Part shown: in pieces, positions 7,337-15,154 of the stretch
How the letters are laid out: each line of letters opens with the position of its first letter
How positions within the stretch are numbered: the first letter of the stretch is position 1
Assembly (NCBI GenBank): GCA_021799315.1
Contig: JAJZAR010000004.1
Location: forward strand, 1 to 28,776
Direction of reading: 5' to 3'
DNA: 28,776 nt
Origin: Thermoplasmata archaeon
GTDB taxonomy: Archaea > Thermoplasmatota > Thermoplasmata > Thermoplasmatales > Thermoplasmataceae
Translations under genes and position numbers: made by a program
The notes under the pieces: model-generated
Seen by the model: the letters and a program-made list of their open reading frames with translations, nothing else
Told to the model about the DNA's origin: nothing
The model's database searches: none

Positions 7337-7747
7337 TCATAGGGATTTTTCCCTGAGTTTTCTGACCACAAGGCTTTGATACCCAATAAAACCAAAGGCA
7401 AGGAGGAAGAACACCCTCATAAGATAAGAGGCTACCTTGCTATGTCCAAAATCAACAAAAATAGCACCCATAACTCCTGACAAAATTATGGATACAAGAG
7501 TGGAGGATGCCAGAAATACGAGCTTTTTTCCAGTTTTGAAGTAAATGGAGAAGAAAAGCGCCGCAAACATAACCAGAACCATCAGTATGGCATCAGCTAT
7601 GTGTGCCACCAGTATGATCTCATCTATAATGTTACCTTGCTTCCAGAATAAATTCAGGTACATGCCTAACAGAAATTCCATGGAAAGTAGCAATTCAATG
7701 ATGCCACTCATTCCCATTAAAATAGAAAATTGCCTTTTATTTAACAA
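7337..7747 (-). CDS. Small four-helix membrane protein, function unknown
   Basis: Up to 141 residues with four hydrophobic segments, separated by short charged loops (NLFWKQGN, KTGKK). A single AHIAD motif in the second helix recalls heme or metal ligands in quinol/heme-A-type membrane proteins, but nothing else supports that. The longest reading starts at a TTG (7762). I chose the next TTG (7747) because GGAGTGG lies six bases before it, and an internal ATG at 7717 is a third option. A hairpin with T-run (7305-7330) ends the gene. A possible 56-codon reading frame (7737-7907) overlaps its start, suggesting coupling if that frame is real. I do not recognise a family. Confidence 0.6.
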   Translation of the reverse strand: MLNKRQFSILMGMSGIIELLLSMEFLLGMYLNLFWKQGNIIDEIILVAHIADAILMVLVMFAALFFSIYFKTGKKLVFLASSTLVSIILSGVMGAIFVDFGHSKVASYLMRVFFLLAFGFIGYQSLVVRKLREKSL

Positions 7748-7907
7748 TAAATACCACTCCAAAATGTGAAAGAGGTAACTCAGTAAATTTGAGGGCTTGC
7801 TGCAAAATTTTTACGATATATTTTTCAGCGTCAGTACGGTTAAATCTATCTTGTAATTCCAGATATTTATAATTCACACCAGGCTGTATAATTTCCCCAT
7901 AAAACAT
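7737..7907 (-). CDS. Possible 56-residue protein overlapping the start of the membrane protein gene
   Basis: ATG (7907-7905) to TAA (7739-7737) reads as a balanced, protein-like chain starting MFYGEIIQPGVNYKYLEL and including a KYIVKILQQALKF amphipathic helix. An AT-rich AAATAATA lies about 30 bases upstream of the ATG, suitable for a leaderless transcript. The frame ends just inside the start of the membrane protein gene, an arrangement common in archaeal operons. I recognise no family, and a chance open frame of this length is possible in AT-rich DNA. Confidence 0.35.
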   Translation of the reverse strand: MFYGEIIQPGVNYKYLELQDRFNRTDAEKYIVKILQQALKFTELPLSHFGVVFIVK

Positions 7908-8176
7908 ATTGAGAACCAGTTGAAAACTATTATTTCTCCCCTGTATCTAAACACTACGTCTTTTAGTGAAAGGCAGACATGTTTATCATATTTCAACTTT
8001 CATATATTACCTTTTGTGTCAGGCGATTGGATAAAGAGATGAAAGTCAAAGAACCCTTGACCGAATGGCGATAATTATACTTTCATTCTTTAACCATTAT
8101 AATTATTGACCATTTGTTTCATGACAGACATATACATAGTTTTTATAAATGAAAATAATGGTACTTTAAGATATCA
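7908..8176. other. Non-coding stretch between the membrane-protein locus and the HEPN gene
   Basis: About 270 bases (414 if the 56-residue frame is not real) with AT-rich promoter-like segments for both flanking divergent transcripts, including the TATA box at 8141-8149. No repeat or RNA gene was recognised. Confidence 0.5.
8141..8149 (+). promoter_or_regulatory. TATA box of the HEPN gene
   Basis: TTTTATAAA is centred 32 bases before the GTG at 8177, leaving a very short or absent leader. Confidence 0.5.
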
Positions 8177-8572
8177 GTGGCAGTAGATGATTACACTAAT
8201 TTGTTAGAAAGGTCAAAGAGATTCCTCCTCAGTGCAGAGAGGGACCTTAATGACAAATATGTAGATATAGGGATTTTTAGCGTGAATCAATCTATTGATC
8301 TGTTCCTGAAAGCTTTGCTTCTTAAGAATGCTGGAGATTATTCGCATTCGCATGATTTGAAAATGCAGATGCGTGAGCTTGCCAGTGTTCTACCCTCAGA
8401 AGTGAGGAGTAAAGTGGATTCAATCCTTGCAAGGAATAGCCTGATACTCAGCGTGATTCAGGATTCATACATAACTGCGAGATACTTTTACACAAGTTTG
8501 TCAAACGAGGATCTTATAAGTATCGTTGAAACTGTCAAGACAATACAGTCAGAACTATTGGAATGTTGCTGA
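8177..8572 (+). CDS. HEPN-domain protein
   Basis: A 131-residue all-helical protein with the HEPN layout: LLERSKRFLLSAERDL in the first helix, a second helix with FSVNQSIDLFLKALLL, then SHSHDLKMQMREL, and a C-terminal helix with SYITARYFYTS. HEPN proteins are often RNases or the partner of a minimal nucleotidyltransferase (MNT) in toxin-antitoxin or defence pairs. The usual R-x4-H RNase motif is not obvious (the helix reads RYFYTS), so catalysis is doubtful. No MNT gene is next to it. The start is GTG, because the nearest upstream ATG (8158) is followed by a stop three codons later. A TATA box is at 8141-8149. Confidence 0.75.
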   Translation: MAVDDYTNLLERSKRFLLSAERDLNDKYVDIGIFSVNQSIDLFLKALLLKNAGDYSHSHDLKMQMRELASVLPSEVRSKVDSILARNSLILSVIQDSYITARYFYTSLSNEDLISIVETVKTIQSELLECC

Positions 8573-8759
8573 CCCATTAAATTATGAACTATTTGTTAAG
8601 ACGGGTTAACAATATTTGAAAAATCATTGAAAGATAAAATGATTGATCTTAAAGTTATATCTTATCTCAAAACACATGAAAAGACTGTTCAGTACTAGAT
8701 TTCATATGCCTTCTGAAGTGGCATGGTAATTTCTTTAAGCTCATTATGTATAACATTTC

Positions 8760-9644
8760 ATGGAAAGAGTCAAATTTGGCAGAACTGAATCTCTGGTTTC
8801 TCCAATGGGCGTGGGAACATATTATGATTTTACATGGATAGCACCTGCAAAAATATTGAGGATTAAGAAAGGAGCAGAACGAAAGGTTGATGCAATCAAA
8901 GCTGCTTTAGACTCTGGGATCAACTTCATAGATACTGCCGAGATTTACGAAACAGAACCGTTGGTGGCAAGAGCCGTAAAGGATATGGAAAGAGAAAAAC
9001 TTTTCATTGCAACAAAGGTCTGGCCCATCCACTTTTCCTATGACGGTGTAATAAAATCCTGTAACAGAAGCCTGAAGAAGTTGAATATGAAATACATTGA
9101 TCTTTATCAGTTGCATTTCGGTTCAAACCCGAAAAAAATCAAGGAAGCACTCCGTGCAATGGAATATCTTGTTGATCAGGGAAAAATACGTCATATTGGC
9201 ATAAGCAATTTCGACATCAATCAGACAAAGGAAGCCGTGTCATCATTGAAAAAACATGAACTCGCTTCAACACAGATGAATTTCAATGTTTCACACAGAA
9301 ATATAGAAAAGGACATTATTCCCTATTGCAAGGAGAATGGAATTGCAGTTCTCGCCTATTACCCTCTTGCTCATGGAGTACTGACAGAAGAACTTCCTGA
9401 AACAAAGAATGTCCTGAAAACAATAGAAAAGAACCACGGGAAGAAGACAGCACCACAGATCGCACTTAACTGGTTCATGAGTAAATATGATTTTGTATTC
9501 CCCATCCCCAGAGCCTCTAACCCTGATCATGTGAGAGAAAATGCAGGAAGCATGGGCTGGAAGATGAGTCAGGAAGAAATCGAGATGCTAGAGAATTCCG
9601 TTAAAACCCTTAAGGGACCCACCTGGAGTGGAGATAAAACATAA
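8760..9644 (+). CDS. Aldo/keto reductase
   Basis: A 294-residue AKR-superfamily protein, NAD(P)H-dependent reductases of aldehydes and ketones with a TIM-barrel fold. The catalytic tetrad is visible as D58 (FIDTAEIYE), Y63, K86 (ATKVW) and H119 (LYQLHF). The cofactor-site motif with IPRASNPDHVRENAGS near the C-terminus replaces the usual IPG-x-x-x-x-x-x-x-x-N. RHIGISNFD is the standard central strand. ATG at 8760 is the first in frame. The gene stands between the HEPN gene and the tRNA-binding protein, with no clear operon partner. The physiological substrate is not predictable. Confidence 0.92.
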   Translation: MERVKFGRTESLVSPMGVGTYYDFTWIAPAKILRIKKGAERKVDAIKAALDSGINFIDTAEIYETEPLVARAVKDMEREKLFIATKVWPIHFSYDGVIKSCNRSLKKLNMKYIDLYQLHFGSNPKKIKEALRAMEYLVDQGKIRHIGISNFDINQTKEAVSSLKKHELASTQMNFNVSHRNIEKDIIPYCKENGIAVLAYYPLAHGVLTEELPETKNVLKTIEKNHGKKTAPQIALNWFMSKYDFVFPIPRASNPDHVRENAGSMGWKMSQEEIEMLENSVKTLKGPTWSGDKT

Positions 9645-9762
9645 AGGTCACAATTTCTAAATAAAACCTCCATGTTTGACGTATCTTATCTCTTATGGAC
9701 TCCGTTGAATGATTTACCAATTTGTTCCGATCTTCTTTTATTGTGTAAGTGATCTTGAATCC

Positions 9763-10125
9763 ATGGAAAAGCATACAGATAACAGAGTAAAGCCAGAGAT
9801 AGAACTTGAAGATCTTGAAAAACTGGATATACGTGTCGGTCTCATAGAAAAAGCAGAGGAGGTTGAAAATTCCAGAAAACTCATAAGGCTCACAGTAAAC
9901 TTTGGGGATCACATGAGAAATATTTTATCAGCCATGAAGAACGATAGGGATGATATCAAAGAACTGGAAGGCATGGAATGCCTGTTCCTAGTGAACCTTA
10001 AGCCAAGAAAAATGGCCGGGGAAATTTCAGAAGGCATGATCATGGATATTGGTTCCAGTGATGACATAAGACCTGTACTGGCGGTGCCTGAGAAGAAGGT
10101 GCCTCCAGGAACAAGAATGGGATAA
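9763..10125 (+). CDS. tRNA-binding-domain protein (CsaA / MetRS beta-like)
   Basis: A 120-residue stand-alone OB-fold domain of the EMAPII/MetRS C-terminal type. It has LEKLDIRVGLIEKAEEVENSRKL, the usual D-(I/L)-R-V-G-x-I start, then RNILSAMK, FLVNLKPRKMAG and SEGMIM, the hallmark strand-loop sequence of these domains. Such proteins bind the tRNA elbow or act as secretion-related chaperones (CsaA). The frame is open further upstream to 9709, but the extra residues are hydrophobic and unlike the family. ATG 9763 has GTGATC ten bases before it and gives the normal length. The C-terminal end (VPPGTRMG) is standard. Confidence 0.88.
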   Translation: MEKHTDNRVKPEIELEDLEKLDIRVGLIEKAEEVENSRKLIRLTVNFGDHMRNILSAMKNDRDDIKELEGMECLFLVNLKPRKMAGEISEGMIMDIGSSDDIRPVLAVPEKKVPPGTRMG

Positions 10126-10257
10126 TCAGGTGCAATTGATCTAGAATAATTCTTTGTGCCAATCACCAATTCCGTAAATAATATGTGTCATATATGAGTG
10201 TATATTCAACACTAAATTCTCTTCCATCAATTTCATTAAGCAAGGGATATTGAACAG

Positions 10258-10595
10258 ATGATCTACAGTGTGAAAGTGCTTAGGAAACCACTCGTTTCTA
10301 AGAAGAGCACTCTACTGATATCTGAAGATTATGGGTACTTCAAAAATTTGTTCAACACCCAGTTAAATATTTCAAAGGATTTGATTTTGCATGACACATT
10401 TTGCGTGTCCGTTGAGGCAGATTAAAGAGTGAAAAAGAAGACGAAACGCTAAACTGTCTTGAGTAGATGTAGAGCAGCGGTTGTGAAAGTTCTAACCCTT
10501 TAGACTTACTCACGAACGGTTACTTTGGTGACGACCTAAATAGCAGAGAAACTAGCAATAGACTTAGTGAACTCGTAATGTCCGAAAAAAGGTAA
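10258..10595 (+). pseudogene. Decayed coding remnant, family not recognised
   Basis: An ATG frame of 55 codons (10258-10425) reads as ordinary protein, with LLISEDYGYFKNLFNTQL followed by DLILHDTFCVSVEAD, then stops. From 10428 another frame continues with SEKEDETLNCLE, two stop codons (TAG at 10464 and 10470), and then an open, protein-like run ending NSRETSNRLSELVMSEKR before TAA at 10593. A frame change and clustered stops between two protein-like pieces suggest a gene broken by at least one indel and one or two substitutions. It could be a transposase or another accessory gene; I cannot name the family. Alternatively the first 55 codons are a small gene and the rest is chance. Confidence 0.35.
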
Positions 10596-10647
10596 ATTAT
10601 TTTTCATGGTGACCCTTCTCGTAAAACAATCCAAATCCATAGTTTAT

Positions 10648-10667
10648 AATTATCTTCAAAGATAATT
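10648..10667. promoter_or_regulatory. 20-base palindrome overlapping a TATA box
   Basis: AATTATCTTCAAAGATAATT is a perfect nine-base inverted repeat around CA. It overlaps the TATA-like TTTATAAT at 10643-10650, 100-119 bases before the transporter ATG. A repressor bound here would block that promoter (inference). Confidence 0.5.
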
Positions 10668-10766
10668 CCAACCTTAAGTCACTTGTCAGGTAATTTCCAG
10701 CCATTATATACCCTATATATCTTATGTCGATCATCTATTAGAGTGCTTACAGCATTCTCTTTTGCG

Positions 10767-12227
10767 ATGAGCAAAGAAGATAAAGTAGATTTGATAAAAT
10801 CAGTAGACAACGTTGGTGTGAGTCGATTCCACTATAGAACATGGATAATAGCGGGACTCGGATTTTTCACCGATGCGTATGACCTGTTCATAATTGGTGT
10901 TGTAACGAGTTTGTTGGTACTCTCCGGTTGGAATAGTCTTTCAACACTTCAAACATCACTCTTGGATTCGACTGCGCTTCTTTCAGCAGTCATAGGGGCA
11001 CTTATATTTGGAAGGCTTCTCGATAAACTTGGAAGAAAGGCCATATATGGTGTTGAACTCATTTTGTTGATAGCAGGAGCACTTGGCAGCGCGTTTCTAA
11101 CACCAATCAATGGAGTGTATATTCTTATAGTTTGGAGATTTCTCCTAGGTATAGGTATTGGAGGAGATTATGCTACCAGTTCAACAATAATGACAGAGTA
11201 TTCCAACACAAAAAACAGGGGTAAGCTTGTGGGAATGGTCTTTTCAATGCAGTCCTTTGGACTTCTTGCAGGACCTCTTATAGCACTTGGTCTAATATAT
11301 TCAGGAATGAATCTAGGGTTAGCATGGAAGTTGCTTCTAGCATTTGGCGCAATCCCAGCAGCACTGGTTATATATTCAAGAAGGAAGATGCCAGAGACTC
11401 CAAGGTACTCTCTTAATGTGAAGGGAGACAGCACAACAGCACAGAAAAATTGGAAATCTTACACGGGATTAAGCACTGACGCTTCGGCAGACAGCAAAGT
11501 AGTGAGAGAGCCATGGACCAGTATAATAACACAGAAGAAATTTCTATTGACATTGATAGGAACTGCAGGATCATGGTTCCTAATGGACTGGGCATTGTAT
11601 GGGAATTCTATCATGTCAAGCCAAATGCTTTCAGATCTCGTGCCTAGTGCAGTAGTTGGGCTAAGCCATCTCATAAGGACTACAGAGTACTCTGCTCTGA
11701 TATTCGGGTTTGCAGCTCTCCCTGGATACTGGATAGCCACATTCACAATGGATCGCATTGGAAGAAAGACCATTCAGACAGTTGGGTTCGTAGCAATGGC
11801 CATCAGCTTCGCGGTTCTTGGAATATTTCACCAGCTTCTGTCATCCACATACGTTACTCAATTCCTTGTGATCTATGGAATCAGCTACTTCTTTATCGAA
11901 TTTGGGCCGAATGTAACAACTTTCGTATACCCACCAGAGGTATTTCCAACCAAGATCAGGGGAATCGGTGCAGGGGCATCTGCGGCAGGAGGGAAAACAG
12001 GAGCATTCATTGGAACATTTCTGAATGTTATAATACTGGCTTCATCGATCGGAGAATCTGGACTCTTCCTCATACTTGCAGGACTGTCAGCTTTGGGTGT
12101 TGTGTTTACTGTGCTACTTCTTCCAGAGCCAAAGAGAATCGATCTTGACAAAATATCTGGTGAAACAGAACTTCTTGCAAAGGAATCTTTTGCCGCCAAG
12201 ATAGCCAATAAAAACACCGAGGAATAA
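10767..12227 (+). CDS. MFS transporter, phosphate/organic solute:H+ symporter (PHS) type
   Basis: A 486-residue, 12-helix MFS protein. FTDAYDLFIIG (34-44 from ATG 10767) matches the D-x-Y-D-L-F motif of the PHS (Pho84) branch. GRLLDKLGRK is the MFS loop 2-3 signature, GIGGDYATSS is in helix 4, PETPRYS follows helix 6, and VYPPEVFPTKIRG follows helix 10. A long central hydrophilic loop (about 215-265) is usual. The frame is open to a TTG at 10683, but those extra 28 residues are unlike the family, so I use ATG 10767. The upstream palindrome (10648-10667) and the poly-T tract after the stop (12264-12282) bound the unit. Substrate may be phosphate or a carboxylate or sugar; relatives vary. A paralogue begins the right edge (28211). 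Confidence 0.85.
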   Translation: MSKEDKVDLIKSVDNVGVSRFHYRTWIIAGLGFFTDAYDLFIIGVVTSLLVLSGWNSLSTLQTSLLDSTALLSAVIGALIFGRLLDKLGRKAIYGVELILLIAGALGSAFLTPINGVYILIVWRFLLGIGIGGDYATSSTIMTEYSNTKNRGKLVGMVFSMQSFGLLAGPLIALGLIYSGMNLGLAWKLLLAFGAIPAALVIYSRRKMPETPRYSLNVKGDSTTAQKNWKSYTGLSTDASADSKVVREPWTSIITQKKFLLTLIGTAGSWFLMDWALYGNSIMSSQMLSDLVPSAVVGLSHLIRTTEYSALIFGFAALPGYWIATFTMDRIGRKTIQTVGFVAMAISFAVLGIFHQLLSSTYVTQFLVIYGISYFFIEFGPNVTTFVYPPEVFPTKIRGIGAGASAAGGKTGAFIGTFLNVIILASSIGESGLFLILAGLSALGVVFTVLLLPEPKRIDLDKISGETELLAKESFAAKIANKNTEE

Positions 12228-12263
12228 TCCAACCCAAATTTTTACGCCAAGATTTATTGCAAC

Positions 12264-12282
12264 TTATTTTTCACATTTTTTT
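12264..12282 (+). terminator. Poly-T termination tract after the PHS transporter
   Basis: Two closely spaced T runs (five Ts at 12267-12271, seven at 12276-12282) follow the transporter stop by about 40 bases. Archaeal RNA polymerase ends transcripts at such oligo-T stretches. Confidence 0.5.
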
Positions 12283-12461
12283 GTTTGAGTAGGGTCTGAG
12301 ACGCTTCAATGATTCCCCTAAAAACGAAAAGAAGAATCTTTCAGATAATAAGGTTCTGTATAAGATTTCTTTTTTGGTTTTGCCATCTCTTATCCTGCAA
12401 CTGATCCCAACATTATGGAAATTCTTAAAGAGAGATAACGAATTATACATGGGGTTTACAA

Positions 12462-12662
12462 TTGAAAAAAAGTACCTATGCAATAATAACAATTGGAATA
12501 ATTTCCATAGTAATACTTGGAATCAATATTCTCGCGTATCTTGGCAATGCAATGAATGAATATCTGTATGTTCTGGATATAACCTATGTCATTGGAAATA
12601 GCGCTCATCTTGTGGCACTCTCACTAAGTTCCACTGGTTTTTCTGTGAAGGACGAGGAATGA
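12462..12662 (+). CDS. Small membrane protein, start uncertain, possibly frameshifted
   Basis: From a TTG, 66 residues: a strong transmembrane helix (about residues 6-27, YAIITIGIISIVILGI), a polar linker, and a second mildly hydrophobic helix (about 37-57) ending in a charged tail. No family is recognised. The first bases are a seven-A run (12465-12471). The neighbouring frame is open upstream to about 12292 with a hydrophobic, protein-like stretch (FLVLPSLILQLIPTL) and has an ATG at 12449. Losing one A would join that ATG to this frame as MGFTIEKSTYAII. So the real gene may start at 12449 or earlier, and either a sequencing slip or a true frameshift is possible. Confidence 0.45.
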   Translation: MKKSTYAIITIGIISIVILGINILAYLGNAMNEYLYVLDITYVIGNSAHLVALSLSSTGFSVKDEE

Positions 12663-12696
12663 GAAGGGATAATGATCTCCTGTGCTGAGAATTGCA

Positions 12697-13641
12697 CTAT
12701 TTTTTATAAATATCAATAACTGCTTCAAGGTTCCTGAGAGCAAGGCTAGGAGAGTATGGCACATCCATATCCTTTTCAACAGCATTCATGAACCCTGAAA
12801 TTTCTCCATCTATTACGTCTATTTCCTCAATGTCCTGAACTTTCCCGTTAAGAACTGGCTTCCCGTAGGAGGTTCTCTTCTCCCTGTTTCTGTTCAGGTT
12901 GCTCTCGTAGATCGTTCCTTCAGTGCCTACCACCTCATAAGCAGGTAAGGAAGGAGGATTTGCATATGCCCAAGAATAGTAAAATATTCCCGCCGCTCCA
13001 GACTTAAAATGAAACAGTGCCACTGAGTTATCCTCCCCTTCAATACTTGATTTACCCTTATTCACTATGGCGTCCAGATTGGAGAAAGGGCCTCCAAAAT
13101 CAAGGAACGTTTGCATGTAGTGAATACCACCATCAATAAGTCCTCCTCCACCCATAAGTTTTTCAGTTGTTCTCCAACCTTGCTTCTTGAAAAGTTGCTG
13201 GCTCCTCACAATCACTGTTAAGATTTTCCCCAATTTCCCACTTTTAATTGCGTCAAGAGCGTATCTTGCAGAGGCATCGAAGAAATACTGTTCTGCAACC
13301 ATAAATTTCACTCTGTTTTTTTCGGCAGAACTGATCATTGCCTTTGCATCCTCCAGGGAGTCTGCAATGGGCTTTTCAACCAAGACATGCTTTCCTCTTT
13401 TCATGGCTTTCTCAGCATATTCTCTGTGAATGGTGTGCGGCAATACAATATCCACCATATCATAATCTGAGTTTATAGCCTCACTGATATCCGTGAATGT
13501 TTTCTTAACACCATAATTGTCATTATACTTCGATAGGACATCCTTATTTCTCGAAAAAACAGAAAACTCAACACCCAGCCTTTTGTAACTATCTGCGTGT
13601 TCAAAACCAAATCCGTTCCCACCTAAAAGAAGAACTTTCAT
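12697..13641 (-). CDS. Gfo/Idh/MocA-family NAD(P)-dependent oxidoreductase
   Basis: A 314-residue dehydrogenase of the glucose-fructose oxidoreductase / inositol dehydrogenase family, acting on sugars or cyclitols. The N-terminal Rossmann motif is LLGGNGFGFEH, and the VEKPIADS motif gives catalytic Lys90. GGGLIDGGIHYMQ gives the D170-x3-H174 pair that normally completes the active site. The C-terminal half has the usual beta-sheet domain. ATG 13641 starts directly at the nucleotide-binding strand; ATG 13659 would add six residues. An AT-rich AAAATAC about 25 bases upstream suits a leaderless start at 13641. It is divergent from the MFS gene at 13859, and a GC-only element (13717-13726) lies between them. 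The sugar substrate cannot be told. Confidence 0.9.
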   Translation of the reverse strand: MKVLLLGGNGFGFEHADSYKRLGVEFSVFSRNKDVLSKYNDNYGVKKTFTDISEAINSDYDMVDIVLPHTIHREYAEKAMKRGKHVLVEKPIADSLEDAKAMISSAEKNRVKFMVAEQYFFDASARYALDAIKSGKLGKILTVIVRSQQLFKKQGWRTTEKLMGGGGLIDGGIHYMQTFLDFGGPFSNLDAIVNKGKSSIEGEDNSVALFHFKSGAAGIFYYSWAYANPPSLPAYEVVGTEGTIYESNLNRNREKRTSYGKPVLNGKVQDIEEIDVIDGEISGFMNAVEKDMDVPYSPSLALRNLEAVIDIYKK

Positions 13642-13716
13642 AATAACAAATCTGATCATAGTATTTTACTGTTCTAGGCGCTTAAGAGATGGAAAAATGA
13701 TTCAAGTAAGGGGAAT

Positions 13717-13726
13717 GCGCGCGCCC
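13717..13726. promoter_or_regulatory. GCGCGCGCCC element, copy 1
   Basis: A ten-base GC-only word in AT-rich intergenic DNA, about 76 bases upstream of the Gfo/Idh start. The same word occurs at 22384-22393 before the GlcNAc kinase start, in the same orientation relative to the gene. Confidence 0.35.
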
Positions 13727-13831
13727 TTTCCCTTTTGATTTTTCCGTCATTTGAAATGCGCGAATCTGTTCACAGACCCTTTAAGTGATCCTTAGGTATC
13801 TCAGAGTGTCAACATATTTCCAAGGTAATTC

Positions 13832-13840
13832 TTTATAAAT
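13832..13840 (+). promoter_or_regulatory. TATA box of the MFS gene at 13859
   Basis: TTTATAAAT is centred 23 bases before the TTG start, supporting a leaderless transcript beginning at that codon. Confidence 0.6.
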
Positions 13841-13858
13841 GATGAGCATTACCATAGA

Positions 13859-15034
13859 TTGAGAGACCCTTCCAAATACTATGTTTCTTATGCATTTTTT
13901 GCCTTTTCAAACGGTCTTTACAGTATATTTGTAAATGTTCTTTTCTTTTCCCATGACAGTTTTGCCCAGCTCATATACTATCAACTAGCAAGTCAGACCT
14001 CTCAGCTCATCTTCTTTATCGGGTCGACATATTTTATACGTTACGTAAGCGCAAAGACGCTATTTTCCATAGGCAGTATTTTGAGAGCAATCTTCATTCT
14101 AGGGCTTCTTATATTCCCTGTATTTTCCAATAACGGGCTGCTGTTTGGTTTTATCATTGGCATCGCGTCAGGCATATTCTGGGGAGGCAACGCAACTTTC
14201 TCCAACCAGATATCCAGGCAAACAAGCAGATTTTCTTTCCTCTCAAAAAATTCATCCATTTCAGGTTTGTCCTCATTAATTGCCCCAACTGTTGGCGGAT
14301 TTATAATAGCCTATTCAACAGCTGGCGGGATATTAAGATATTACAATGATTTTATACTCACTTTCATCTGCCTTGTACTGTCTTCGACGGTTGCAATTTT
14401 TATTCATACAAAGGGCGAGAAAGGCGGTCGTCTCAGGATATCAGATACGATTGTACATGAAGAAAGGTATAATAAATTCAGATTGTATTTTTTCAGCTCT
14501 TCAGTTCTGGCAATGATTCTTTCCACAGTGATACCTGTGTACATATTTTACATCACAAAGAATTATGTCATAACAGGAGCCTTCGGAACCGTGAGCTCGT
14601 CCATAGCCTTTGCCGCAAATCTAATGGCGCCAAAGATATCCAGGAGGTTAAAGCGATTCAGTGATGTGGCAATAATTGTTATAATTCTTGCATCATTGCT
14701 CTATTATGTGAATTTTTTCGAACAGACATTCTTTGTGTTTCTCGCCTCATCGCTGATCTTCTTCTTCCTTTCGCCTGTAACAAATCTTGGTATGAGCCAG
14801 TTCATGGTATACCTCGATAGTTTTGGCACATCCAGACATTTCTGGATTAACAGAGAATATTACCTGACTCTTGGGAGAGCAATATCTCTTGGGGCAGTTC
14901 TCTGGGTGTCAGAAGCATACAACATATCCTACGCAGCCTTACTTATGCCAGTATTCTCTCTATCCATGCTTGGATACATACCCCTACTGTCAGATGGAAA
15001 GCGTTCGAATGAGAAAGATGATTCGGTCCATTGA
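13859..15034 (+). CDS. MFS-family membrane transporter, substrate unknown
   Basis: 391 residues with about 12 hydrophobic helices. The middle of the first half has a conserved-looking NATFSNQISRQTSRF loop, then SISGLSSLIAPTVGGFI, as in MFS drug or solute carriers. The C-terminal end is short and charged. The start is TTG: no ATG or GTG lies in frame upstream, and the TATA box at 13832-13840 is correctly spaced for a leaderless start here. The gene is divergent from the Gfo/Idh gene, so a joint role in sugar handling is possible but only inferred. It resembles the reverse-strand MFS gene at 26946 in size and type more than the PHS transporters. Confidence 0.75.
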   Translation: MRDPSKYYVSYAFFAFSNGLYSIFVNVLFFSHDSFAQLIYYQLASQTSQLIFFIGSTYFIRYVSAKTLFSIGSILRAIFILGLLIFPVFSNNGLLFGFIIGIASGIFWGGNATFSNQISRQTSRFSFLSKNSSISGLSSLIAPTVGGFIIAYSTAGGILRYYNDFILTFICLVLSSTVAIFIHTKGEKGGRLRISDTIVHEERYNKFRLYFFSSSVLAMILSTVIPVYIFYITKNYVITGAFGTVSSSIAFAANLMAPKISRRLKRFSDVAIIVIILASLLYYVNFFEQTFFVFLASSLIFFFLSPVTNLGMSQFMVYLDSFGTSRHFWINREYYLTLGRAISLGAVLWVSEAYNISYAALLMPVFSLSMLGYIPLLSDGKRSNEKDDSVH

Positions 15035-15108
15035 GATATGACGTTTTACTTGTCAGGTATACTAGAATTTGTAATCGTCTCGACAGCATTGTTTGAAGCG
15101 CCAATTGT

Positions 15109-15124
15109 CCTTTTTCGGAAAAGG
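15109..15124. repeat. Short inverted repeat upstream of the corA-type gene
   Basis: CCTTTT, TCGG, AAAAGG: a six-base perfect inverted repeat 31 bases before the ATG at 15155. It may be an operator, a hairpin, or part of the promoter (the right arm merges into AGGTTAAAG). Confidence 0.35.
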
Positions 15125-15154
15125 TTAAAGTACATTTAGTATTTTTCAATTTAT

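Larger units (their letters stand above)
10126..10766. other. Long gap with decayed coding sequence and transporter promoter
   Basis: About 640 bases. The left part has a 55-codon frame and a second stop-containing frame (10258-10595, listed separately). The right part holds a TATA-like TTTATAAT overlapping a 20-base palindrome (10643-10667) and two more TATA-like stretches (about 10704-10721) before the PHS transporter start. Confidence 0.55.

Noticed and set aside
10428..10600. Possible structured RNA (RNase P or SRP RNA) in the gap before the PHS transporter
   Set aside because: None of the conserved core words of those RNAs were found, and the base content does not rise in G+C as it would for such RNAs in an AT-rich genome.
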